Source of the DNA: Betaproteobacteria bacterium RIFCSPLOWO2_02_FULL_68_150
GTDB lineage: Bacteria > Pseudomonadota > Gammaproteobacteria > Burkholderiales > SG8-39
Direction of reading: 5' to 3'
Length of the DNA stretch: 7,222 nt
Assembly: GCA_001771975.1 (NCBI GenBank)
Contig: MERE01000054.1
Span: 1-7,222 of the forward strand
Shown: positions 1 through 5,723 of the stretch, piece after piece
Layout of the letters: every line of letters starts with the position of its first letter
Numbering within the stretch: position 1 is the stretch's first letter
Program-made: the position numbers and the translations under genes
Notes under the pieces: generated by a model
What the model was told of the DNA's origin: nothing
Databases searched by the model: none
The model's input: the letters and a program-made list of their open reading frames with translations, nothing else

Positions 1-662
1 GTCGGATGCGCGCGCGCGCCGTGCGGCGTGCGGCTGCGATAGTCGGCTAGCACTTCAAGGTCGCGGTCGCGGATGCGCGCATCGGTCCATTCCTGGAACT
101 CCCGGGCATAGGCGAGCGGCGCCGCGCCGTCCGCACGGCGGTCGCGCAGATTGTGCGTCATTTGGCCCGAGCCGATCAGCAGCACGCCCTCGGCCGCGAG
201 CGGCGCCAGAGCACGCCCGAGCGCAAGGTGGTGGCGCGGGCCGAACTCCTTCTGGAGCGAAACCTGCACTACGGGGATGCTTGCATCGGGATACATGTGG
301 AGCAGCGGCGACCAGGCGCCATGGTCGATGCCGCGGCAGCCGTCGATCGCGGGGATAAACCCGGCGTCCTTCAGAAGCGCGAGCCCGCGCCGGGCAATGT
401 CAGGCTCGCCGGGCGCGGGGTAACGGATTCGATAGAGCGGTTCCGGGAAACCGAAGAAGTCGTGCACCGTCTCCGGTTTCGGATTGCCGGTGAGCATCGG
501 CAGGTTCGTCTCCCAATGCGCCGATGCAATGAGGAGCGCGCGTGGGTGCGGCAGGGATTGCCCGAGACTCGCCCAGGCCTTTCCCGCAGCGCCCGGGTCG
601 AGCGCGTGCATCGGCGAGCCGTGCGACAGGAACAGGGTCGGCAACGGCTCCTTCCGATTCAT
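1..662 (-). CDS. 4,5-DOPA dioxygenase-type extradiol dioxygenase (YgiD/DodA family), 3' end cut by window
   Basis: This gene reads from the ATG at 662 to beyond the left edge, giving about 220 residues of a family usually near 260 long. Seen directly: FLSHGSPM near the N-terminus (His14), SAHWET (His49), VHDFFGFP (His67), DHGAWSPL (His114), GSGQMTHNLR (His170), and PHGARAHP just before the edge, which in relatives precedes the conserved C-terminal EH motif. These are landmarks of the class III (LigB-like) extradiol dioxygenases annotated as 4,5-DOPA dioxygenase, cytosolic metal enzymes that open catechol-type rings with O2. The true substrate in bacteria is often unknown, so DOPA should not be assumed. 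The start overlaps the doxX-like stop in an ATGA (659-662), with only a weak GGGACGGG-like upstream match, implying translational coupling. With doxX it forms an operon divergent from a LysR gene, its probable regulator. Family assignment is strong; substrate is open. Confidence 0.92.
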   Translation of the reverse strand, partial: MNRKEPLPTLFLSHGSPMHALDPGAAGKAWASLGQSLPHPRALLIASAHWETNLPMLTGNPKPETVHDFFGFPEPLYRIRYPAPGEPDIARRGLALLKDAGFIPAIDGCRGIDHGAWSPLLHMYPDASIPVVQVSLQKEFGPRHHLALGRALAPLAAEGVLLIGSGQMTHNLRDRRADGAAPLAYAREFQEWTDARIRDRDLEVLADYRSRTPHGARAHP

Positions 663-1084
663 GCGTAGACCCGTCCCGGATTGCGGTTGAACCAGACGTT
701 GGCGAGGGCGTATCGGCCGTCGCCAAGCAGCGCCTGCGCGATCGCGGCCGCGGCGAGGAACGCGGGATACTCCCAGCCGCCGTTGGGGGCGCTGAACAGC
801 CAGCCGTTGCCGGCGTGCGCCCAAGTGGCGCCGATCAGCACCGGAACCAGCGCTGCGGCCGCGTAGCGCGATCCCAGGCCAGCGAGGATCAACGCGCCGC
901 CGACGAGTTCCGCGGCGAAGGTGAGGTAGGCGAGCGGGCCCGGCAATCCCAGCGATTCGAAGAACTTCACCGTGCCGGGCAGGGTGAAGACGGTGTACTT
1001 CAGCAGGGCGTGCGCGATGAACATGACACCGAGCGCGAGGCGCAACACGAGCGCGGCATAGGGGGCGGTGCGTGAGTCGAGCAT
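659..1084 (-). CDS. DoxX family membrane protein
   Basis: This is a 141-residue integral membrane protein with four predicted transmembrane helices, at about residues 8-28, 50-70, 73-92 and 105-121. The first helix carries RLALGVMFIAHALLK and the second TFAAELVGGALILAGLGSR, matching the DoxX family (helix 1 with R and H; conserved E-x-x-G-G in helix 2). Length is typical. DoxX proteins sit in the inner membrane. The name comes from a subunit of an archaeal thiosulfate:quinone oxidoreductase, but in proteobacteria their role is mostly undefined and they often accompany redox enzymes. The start at 1084 is supported by a GGAG Shine-Dalgarno (1092-1095) seven bases upstream. The stop overlaps the start of the dioxygenase gene by four bases, so both are translated from one message. 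No oxidoreductase function can be inferred from the sequence alone. Confidence 0.9.
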   Translation of the reverse strand: MLDSRTAPYAALVLRLALGVMFIAHALLKYTVFTLPGTVKFFESLGLPGPLAYLTFAAELVGGALILAGLGSRYAAAALVPVLIGATWAHAGNGWLFSAPNGGWEYPAFLAAAAIAQALLGDGRYALANVWFNRNPGRVYA

Positions 1085-1126
1085 GACAGGTCTCCAGGAA
1101 TGAGGTTGACGCGATCATCATGAGAC

Positions 1127-1156
1127 TTGTTCATTTCGGGATAAAGAGGTTAATCT
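1127..1156 (+). promoter_or_regulatory. Possible lysR promoter overlapping the operator
   Basis: A TTGTTC (1127-1132) and a TAATCT (1151-1156) are 18 bases apart, resembling a sigma-70 -35/-10 pair. The -10 would lie in the left arm of the inverted repeat, so the bound regulator would block its own transcription, as is usual for autoregulated LysR genes. The match is moderate and based on inspection only. I could not find a convincing promoter for the opposite (doxX) direction. Confidence 0.3.
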
Positions 1157-1170
1157 GCAATTGATTAACC
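1148..1170. promoter_or_regulatory. Perfect inverted repeat, candidate LysR operator
   Basis: GGTTAATC (1148-1155) and GATTAACC (1163-1170) are exact reverse complements separated by seven bases. The site is AT-rich against a GC-rich background and lies in the only gap between lysR and the divergent doxX-dioxygenase operon, ending 19 bases before the lysR start. It is not a terminator: no T-run follows and it precedes both genes. LysR-type regulators typically bind such interrupted dyads in divergent promoters. The arms do not form a centred T-N11-A, so the fit to the generic LysR box is imperfect. Confidence 0.6.
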
Positions 1171-1189
1171 CGGATTTAAGGATAATTTC

Positions 1190-2089
1190 ATGGACCGGTT
1201 CCAGGCCATGGCGGTCTTCGTCAAGGTTGTCGAGCAAGGCAGTTTCGCGCGTGCCGCCGGGCGCCTCGGCATCTCGACCTCCGCCTGCTCGCGCCAGATT
1301 GCCGATCTCGAACGTCACCTCGACGCGCGGCTGCTTCACCGCACCACGCGGCGGCTCTCCCTCACGGAGAGCGGGCAGTCGTTCCACGAGCGCTGCGTGC
1401 AGCTGCTCGCCGATCTCGAGGAGGCCGAGATTGCGGCGGCGGCAAGCACGGCCACGCCGCGCGGCACGATCAGGCTGACCTGCTCGATCAATTTCGGCGT
1501 GCGCCACCTCTCGCCGGCGATCGGCGCCTTCCTCGCCCGTCATCCGGAGGTCCGTTTCGACGTCGCGTTGTCCGATCGCATCGTCGACCTGGTCGACGAG
1601 GGCTACGACATGGCGGTGCGCATCGGTGGTACGGGAGGGGCGAACGTGGTCGCACGCCGGCTTGGCGAGACGCGCGTGGTTTGCTGCGCGGCGCCCGATT
1701 ACCTCGAGCGCCACGGCACGCCGCACTCGCCGGAAGAACTCGCCAAGCATCGCTGCCTCACGTACGAGTACCTGCAGTCGCGCAACCTGTGGCAATTCCG
1801 CGACCGCTCCGGGCGCGAGCGGCCGGTGCGCGTGTCAGGTCCGTTGCACTCCAACAACGGCGATCTGCTGGCCGCCGCCGCGGTGCAGGGCGTCGGCATT
1901 GCGCTCGAGCCCGGCTTCATCGTCGGCGCGGACCTGAAGGCCGGAAGGCTGGTGCCGCTTCTCGAGTCGTATGCGGCGCCGGTCTCGCCGATCTACGCGG
2001 TGTACGCGAGCCGCAGATACCTCTCGGCCAAAGTGCGCGCGTTCGTCGACTTTCTCGCCGAGCGCTTCGCCTCGCCTCAGAACTGGTAG
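1190..2089 (+). CDS. LysR-type transcriptional regulator
   Basis: This 299-residue protein has the standard LysR layout. An N-terminal winged helix-turn-helix spans about residues 1-60 (MDRFQAMAVFVKVVEQGSF, then RAAGRLGISTSACSRQIADL and the LLHRTTRRLSLTESG segment). A linker helix follows at about 61-88, and a periplasmic-binding-protein-like effector domain covers about 90-290, including GYDMAVRIGG and LLAAAAVQGVGIALEPGF. Features such as RTTRRLSLT and DMAVRIG resemble the CrgA/DsdC-like branch common in betaproteobacteria. An AAGGA (1178-1182) seven bases before the ATG supports the start. It is divergent from the doxX-dioxygenase operon with a palindrome between them, so it probably controls that operon and itself. 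The effector is unknown, possibly an aromatic compound given the dioxygenase. Its 3' end overlaps that of the convergent SDR gene by 13 bases. Confidence 0.95.
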   Translation: MDRFQAMAVFVKVVEQGSFARAAGRLGISTSACSRQIADLERHLDARLLHRTTRRLSLTESGQSFHERCVQLLADLEEAEIAAAASTATPRGTIRLTCSINFGVRHLSPAIGAFLARHPEVRFDVALSDRIVDLVDEGYDMAVRIGGTGGANVVARRLGETRVVCCAAPDYLERHGTPHSPEELAKHRCLTYEYLQSRNLWQFRDRSGRERPVRVSGPLHSNNGDLLAAAAVQGVGIALEPGFIVGADLKAGRLVPLLESYAAPVSPIYAVYASRRYLSAKVRAFVDFLAERFASPQNW

Positions 2090-2829
2090 CGGCGCAGGCC
2101 GCCGTCGACGGGGATCACGGCGCCGGTGATGTAGCGCGCGCGCGGCGAGGCGAGAAAACAGGCCAGATGCGCGATGTCCTCGGGCTGGCCGTATTCGCCC
2201 ACCGGAATTTCCTGCTCGGATTGCCGCTGCCGGTACTCGGGGGTGTAGTTGCGCAGGATCTGCTCGCTCAGGATGCGCCCGGGCGGGATGCAGTTCACCG
2301 TGATGCCATGCCGCCCGACCTCGCGCGACAGTCCCTTGGCCCACGAATGCATCGCTGCCTTGGCGCAGAATGCGCCGTTGATGCCTTCGGGTTCGCTCTT
2401 GCCGGTGATGTTGATGATGCGTCCCCACCGGTTCGCGATCATCGCGTCGAGCAGCCGGTCGGTCAGCTGCCGCTGCCGGGTGAAGTTGAGCGTCAGCGCC
2501 TCTTCCCATTGCGATTCGCTCGCATGCAGCTTGAAGGCGCGCGAACCGCCGGCGTTGTTGACCAGGATCTCGACCTTGCCCAGCGCGGCGAGCGCCGCCT
2601 CGGCGATGCGCTGGGGCGCTTCGGGCTGCATGAAATCCTGTTCGATCAGCGCCGGGCGCACGCCGCCGCTGCCCTCGATTTGCGCCGCCAGCTCGTCGAG
2701 CCGGTCGCGGCGGCGCGCCGTCACCGCGAGGCGCACGCCGTCGGCGGCCAGCGCGACGGCAATCGCGCGCCCGATGCCGGCGCTCGCGCCGGTGACGAGC
2801 GCCGCTCTGCCGGCGAGCTGCAGGTCCAT
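2077..2829 (-). CDS. SDR-family oxidoreductase-like protein with atypical active site
   Basis: This 250-residue protein has a Rossmann fold. Seen: the nucleotide-binding glycine motif TGASAGIG (13-20), a basic ARRRDR stretch after the second strand (38-43) suggesting NADP(H), NNAG (91-94), the helix-4 Asn (N115), PPG (182-184) and the C-terminal VDGG (241-244). The catalytic segment reads INITGKSEPEGINGAFCAK. Lys157 is present, but the position four before it, normally the catalytic Tyr, is Ala153, and the usual Ser is replaced in a segment apparently about two residues shorter. This matches, from memory, a ketoacyl-reductase-like SDR subgroup known to depart from the standard tetrad, so it may be a real family rather than a decaying gene. 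A longer reading from 2994 exists, but ATG 2829 is where SDR homology begins. It lies 7 nt after the GNAT stop with no clear Shine-Dalgarno, suggesting coupled translation. Substrate unknown. Confidence 0.9.
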   Translation of the reverse strand: MDLQLAGRAALVTGASAGIGRAIAVALAADGVRLAVTARRRDRLDELAAQIEGSGGVRPALIEQDFMQPEAPQRIAEAALAALGKVEILVNNAGGSRAFKLHASESQWEEALTLNFTRQRQLTDRLLDAMIANRWGRIINITGKSEPEGINGAFCAKAAMHSWAKGLSREVGRHGITVNCIPPGRILSEQILRNYTPEYRQRQSEQEIPVGEYGQPEDIAHLACFLASPRARYITGAVIPVDGGLRRYQF

Positions 2830-2836
2830 GCCGCGG

Positions 2837-3346
2837 CTAGCACCAGTGGCGCGGCGGCTGCCAGGTGAGCTGCGCGGGTAGCGGCGCGCGCAGCACCCGG
2901 ACCATGCGCAACGCGCTTTCGGTGCCGGCGTAGTAGCGCGGCACCAGGATCGTCTCGCCGAAGCCGAGCGCGCGATAGAAGCGCCGCGCGGCATCGTTGG
3001 TGGCGCGCAATTCCAGATGCAGGCTTTCGATGCCGGCCGTGAGCGCTGTCTCGACGAGCCACTCGAGCAGGCGCCGACCGATGCCGCGCCGGCGGTGCGT
3101 CGGGCGCACCGCCATCAGCACCAGGTGCGCGCGTTCGTCGCCGAACTCCATCATGGCGAATCCCACCAGCGAGCCGCGATCGAAGGCTGCGAGCAGCGAC
3201 ACGTTGCTGCGCTCCAGCGCGCGCTGGATGCGCGCCGCGTCGTACTTCCAGGCCAGGCCGTACTCGATGTGCTCGCGCGACATCAGCGCGATGGCGTGGC
3301 TGTCGCGCGCCAGCGCGGGGCGCAAGGTGATCGCGGCGTGGCTCAT
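2837..3346 (-). CDS. GNAT-family N-acetyltransferase (RimI-like)
   Basis: This 169-residue cytosolic protein has the GNAT fold. The acetyl-CoA binding motif A is visible at about 75-93 as LVLMAVRPTHRRRGIGRRL, containing the R-x-x-G-x-G pyrophosphate loop (RRRGIG). The following motif B reads LELRATNDAARRFYRALGF (111-129), typical of RimI and related acetyltransferases. The N-terminal ITLRPALARD is also typical of the family. The acceptor (protein N-terminus, small amine or antibiotic) cannot be predicted. It is the first gene of a two-gene minus-strand unit with the SDR gene 7 nt downstream, and it is divergent from the sulfatase gene across an 88 bp gap. A TATAAA sits so close to the ATG that its transcript may have almost no leader. 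Confidence 0.92.
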   Translation of the reverse strand: MSHAAITLRPALARDSHAIALMSREHIEYGLAWKYDAARIQRALERSNVSLLAAFDRGSLVGFAMMEFGDERAHLVLMAVRPTHRRRGIGRRLLEWLVETALTAGIESLHLELRATNDAARRFYRALGFGETILVPRYYAGTESALRMVRVLRAPLPAQLTWQPPRHWC

Positions 3347-3354
3347 GCGCCGAA

Positions 3355-3360
3355 TTTATA
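3355..3360 (-). promoter_or_regulatory. Candidate -10 element for the GNAT-SDR unit
   Basis: On the minus strand TATAAA (3360-3355) precedes the GNAT ATG (3346) by eight bases, standing out in GC-rich sequence. If it is a -10 box, transcription would start at or within a few bases of the ATG, giving a leaderless or near-leaderless message. No good -35 is present: TTGCAC (3380-3375) is only 14 bases away. Hence confidence is limited. Confidence 0.35.
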
Positions 3361-3434
3361 CCACGGCCGGCGGGGTGCAACAGGCGCCGGATTTCGTGGA
3401 CAATCACGGTCTGTCCCGATGCGCGCGCGAGACC

Positions 3435-4817
3435 ATGAGAAAGCCGAACTTCCTCGTTATCCTGATCGATGACCTGCGCTGCGACGAGTTCGGCGCGGGC
3501 GGCCATCCGTACCTGAAAACGCCGCACATCGACCGGCTGGCGCGGGAGGGCGCCCTGTTCGAGCGAGCGTTTCACACCACACCGATCTGCTCGCCGAACC
3601 GCGCTTCGGTCCTGACCGGCCAGTACGCGAGCCGGCACGGCATCATCGATAACGTGGCGCGCGACGCGATGAGCCATCGGCTGCCGAACTACCACCTCGC
3701 GCTGCAGGCGCTCGGCTATGAGACCGCGCACATCGGCAAGTGGCACATGGGCAACGATGGCTCGCCGCGGCCCGGCTACGATCACTGGGTGAGCTTCGAC
3801 GGCCACGGCCGGCTGAACGACCCGAAGCTGAACGAGGATGGCCGCGCGGTTCAGCATTCCGGCTACGTCACCGACATCCTGAACCGCAAGGCGCTCGATT
3901 TCGTCGCCGGCAAGCGCAAGCGGCCCTGGGCGCTGTTTTTCGCGCACAAGGCGGTGCACCCCGACGCCGAGCAGGCGGCCGATGGCACGCTCACGCTCGA
4001 CAAGGATGGCGGCTACAAGCCCGCCGAGCGGCATCGGGACCTCTATCGCGGCTGCATGTTTCCGCCCAAGCCCAACATGCTGACGCCCGCCGAGGTGGCG
4101 AAGCGCAAACCGGCGTGGGCCGAGGCCCTGCAACTCAAGGGCTCGGAAAAATCGCAGACCGTGCTGCAGGCCATCGGCGCCGGCACGCAGGAAGAAATCC
4201 GCCTGCGCGCGGCGATGATGGCCGCGGTCGACGAGGGCGTCGGATTGCTGCTCGAGTCGCTCGAGAGCAGCCGCCAGCTCGATGACACGCTGATCCTGTT
4301 CTTCGGCGACAACGGCTACTTCTTCGGCGAGCATGCGCTCGGCCCCGAGCGGCGCTTTGCCTACGAGGAGGGCATCCGCTCGCCGTTCGTGCTGCGCTAT
4401 CCGCCTCGCGCCAAAGCCGGTGCGCGCGTGCACGACCTGGTGATCTGCCAGGACATCGCGCCGACGTTGATCCAGCTCGCCGGCGGACGACCCGGACCCC
4501 AGATCCAGGGGCGCTCGCTGCTGCCGCTGCTCGCCGCAAGGCGCGACGGCTGGCGCAAGTCGATCCTGATCGAGTACTGGGCGGATAATGCACTGCCCTG
4601 GCTGGTCGGCATGAGCTACAAGGCGATCCGGACCGATCGTTACAAGTACATTCGCTGGGTGAATCGCGGCCGCAACGGCGAACTGGACGAGTTCTACGAC
4701 CTGGATCTCGATCCTTTCGAGCTTGTCAACCGCAATGCGAGCCGGCGCTACGCGGGCGTGCGCGACGGCCTGCGCCGCGAGCTGCGGCGGCTGGTGGCGG
4801 ATGCGGCCGGCCTCTAG
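3435..4817 (+). CDS. Sulfatase / phosphonate monoester hydrolase family enzyme (Cys-type)
   Basis: This is a 460-residue enzyme of the alkaline-phosphatase superfamily. Seen: metal-binding Asp pair D12-D13 (LVILIDDLRCDEFG), the formylglycine signature C-x-P-x-R as CSPNR (Cys52 to Arg56, followed by ASVLTG), the second sulfatase signature GYETAHIGKWHMG (Lys102, His104), His171/His175 (FFAHKAVHPD), the C-terminal metal site GDNG (D292-N293) and a short C-terminal domain. Cys52 must be oxidised to formylglycine by a maturation enzyme, which is not in this window. The frame continues upstream, but homology starts at ATG 3435; the Shine-Dalgarno is weak (GAGA five bases before). There is no signal peptide, so it should be cytosolic, unlike many periplasmic sulfatases. 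That is compatible with cytosolic aryl- or alkyl-sulfatases and with phosphonate/phosphate-ester hydrolases of the same fold. Substrate unknown. Confidence 0.93.
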   Translation: MRKPNFLVILIDDLRCDEFGAGGHPYLKTPHIDRLAREGALFERAFHTTPICSPNRASVLTGQYASRHGIIDNVARDAMSHRLPNYHLALQALGYETAHIGKWHMGNDGSPRPGYDHWVSFDGHGRLNDPKLNEDGRAVQHSGYVTDILNRKALDFVAGKRKRPWALFFAHKAVHPDAEQAADGTLTLDKDGGYKPAERHRDLYRGCMFPPKPNMLTPAEVAKRKPAWAEALQLKGSEKSQTVLQAIGAGTQEEIRLRAAMMAAVDEGVGLLLESLESSRQLDDTLILFFGDNGYFFGEHALGPERRFAYEEGIRSPFVLRYPPRAKAGARVHDLVICQDIAPTLIQLAGGRPGPQIQGRSLLPLLAARRDGWRKSILIEYWADNALPWLVGMSYKAIRTDRYKYIRWVNRGRNGELDEFYDLDLDPFELVNRNASRRYAGVRDGLRRELRRLVADAAGL

Positions 4818-4837
4818 CGCTGCCTTGCGCCAGATCA

Positions 4838-4867
4838 TTGCGGGCCGGCGGCGATGGTGTTTAAACT
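4838..4867 (+). promoter_or_regulatory. Possible promoter for the 102-residue gene
   Basis: TTGCGG (4838-4843) and TAAACT (4862-4867) lie 18 bases apart. The AT-rich GTTTAAAC core is conspicuous in this sequence and ends about 20 bases before the downstream ATG. The match to sigma-70 consensus is partial, so this is a suggestion only. Confidence 0.3.
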
Positions 4868-4888
4868 GTTGCCAGGCAGGCGACCGTC

Positions 4889-5197
4889 ATGCTGACCCTC
4901 GAAGACTGCATCGGCTTGTGCGACTTGAGCGAAGAAGAGGTTCTCGCCATCGCGAGCCACGAGCACATCCCCGAAATTGCGGCAGCCGAGCTGGGCAATT
5001 ACCTGGTGCGCTGCCCCGACGGCGAATTGTGCATCCGGGCGATGATCCGCGACGACATCGCGTGGGCCGCGGCAAGCGGCAACCACGACCGGCAGCTGGC
5101 TCTGAAGCTGGTGCTGCGCAACTTCATCGTGAGTCATCCGCGCTGCGACGAGCGTTGCCGCCGCGAAATGCACCTGCCGGAGCGGCGGGTGCTGTAA
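4889..5197 (+). CDS. Small conserved-looking protein of unknown function, six cysteines
   Basis: This 102-residue protein begins MLTLEDCIGLCDLSEEEVL and appears mostly helical and soluble, with no signal peptide or membrane segment. It resembles hypothetical proteins I recall from Burkholderiales genomes, but I know no assigned function. It has six Cys residues (7, 11, 42, 48, 86, 90), with a C-x3-C pair near each end, plus a SHEHIPEI segment (H24, H26). That could mean metal binding or redox activity, but this is only inference. The acidic SEEEVLAIASHEH segment looks like a helical packing motif. The start at 4889 has only a weak upstream AGGCGA. It follows the sulfatase by 71 bp with a possible promoter between them, and precedes the CBS gene by 84 bp. 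Coding is supported by its clean fit between neighbours and codon use matching them. Confidence 0.8.
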   Translation: MLTLEDCIGLCDLSEEEVLAIASHEHIPEIAAAELGNYLVRCPDGELCIRAMIRDDIAWAAASGNHDRQLALKLVLRNFIVSHPRCDERCRREMHLPERRVL

Positions 5198-5219
5198 CCA
5201 TCGGGGCGCGCGCTTGCCC

Positions 5220-5248
5220 TTCTTGCGCCGCCCGGATTGGACTAGTAT
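5220..5248 (+). promoter_or_regulatory. Possible promoter for the CBS-amidohydrolase pair
   Basis: TTCTTG (5220-5225) and TAGTAT (5243-5248) are separated by 17 bases, in the 84 bp gap before the CBS gene. The -10 match is four of six, the -35 poor. The ACTAGTATGT block is the only AT-rich patch in the gap. Confidence 0.28.
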
Positions 5249-5269
5249 GTGAGCAGGCCACGCCATCCG

Positions 5270-5274
5270 GGAGG
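5270..5274 (+). promoter_or_regulatory. Ribosome binding site of the CBS gene
   Basis: GGAGG seven bases before ATG 5282 is the best Shine-Dalgarno in the window. It decides between ATG 5282 and the upstream GTG 5249. Confidence 0.75.
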
Positions 5275-5281
5275 GTGCGAC

Positions 5282-5716
5282 ATGCAAGTCAAGGAAATCC
5301 TGCGCGTCAAGGGCAACCGGCTGCTCACGATCGAACCCTCCGGCCGCGCGGCCGATGCGGTTGCCACCATGGCGGCACAGAACCTCGGTTCGCTGGTCGT
5401 GATGGACGGTGGCCGCATGGCCGGCATGCTCACGTTCCACGAACTGCTGCAGGCGCTGGCGAAGCGCGGCGGGGCGCTCGGCGACCTGAAGGTGGGCGAG
5501 GTCATGGTGCGCGACCCCGTGACCGCGGCGCCCGACATGGAAGTCAACGATCTGCGCCGCACCATGCTCGAAAGCGGGGCGCGCTACCTGCCCGTGATGC
5601 ACGACGGCAAGCTGCTTGGCGTGATCTCGTTCCGCGATGTCGCCAAGGCGGTTCTCGAGGAGCAGGATTTCGAGAACAAGATGTTGAAGGGCTACATCAA
5701 GAATTGGCCGGCGTAG
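5282..5716 (+). CDS. Tandem CBS-domain protein
   Basis: This 144-residue soluble protein consists almost entirely of two CBS domains, about residues 1-62 and 68-128, forming one Bateman module. Typical pieces are visible in both copies: the strand-turn-strand GRMAGMLTFHELLQAL in the first, and VMVRDPVTAAPD then ARYLPVMHDGKLLGVISFRD in the second. Such modules bind adenosyl ligands (AMP, ATP, SAM) and act as energy or metabolite sensors. Stand-alone versions like this one regulate unknown partners. The short tail FENKMLKGYIKNWP follows the second domain. A GTG upstream at 5249 could extend the frame, but a strong GGAGG (5270-5274) seven bases before ATG 5282 fixes the start. The amidohydrolase frame opens within eight bases of its stop, so the two are probably co-transcribed. 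Confidence 0.92.
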   Translation: MQVKEILRVKGNRLLTIEPSGRAADAVATMAAQNLGSLVVMDGGRMAGMLTFHELLQALAKRGGALGDLKVGEVMVRDPVTAAPDMEVNDLRRTMLESGARYLPVMHDGKLLGVISFRDVAKAVLEEQDFENKMLKGYIKNWPA

Positions 5717-5723
5717 CCGCAAC

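Noticed and set aside
8..19. Alternating GC run at the left edge
   Set aside because: It encodes the GARAH segment of the dioxygenase and is ordinary codon usage, not a functional repeat.
1681..2868. A 395-codon plus-strand open frame across lysR and the SDR gene
   Set aside because: It runs out of frame through lysR and antisense through the SDR gene, both with strong motifs. Its composition is Arg/Ala-rich without domains.
2830..2994. N-terminal extension of the SDR gene to 2994
   Set aside because: The added 55 residues are Arg-rich and out of frame within the GNAT coding sequence. SDR homology starts at 2829.
2721..4838. A 705-codon open frame on the minus strand opposite the sulfatase
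   Set aside because: It is antisense to a clear sulfatase and GNAT gene, Ala/Arg-rich with low-complexity composition and no recognisable domain. Long antisense frames are common in GC-rich DNA.
4806..4849. Inverted repeat GCCGGCC / GGCCGGC around the sulfatase stop
   Set aside because: The loop is 30 bases and no T-run follows, so it is not a convincing terminator. Such short GC repeats are expected by chance here.
5341..5354. Perfect 14 bp palindrome CGGCCGCGCGGCCG
   Set aside because: It lies inside the CBS coding sequence in an Ala/Arg stretch; GC-rich codons explain it and nothing suggests a site.
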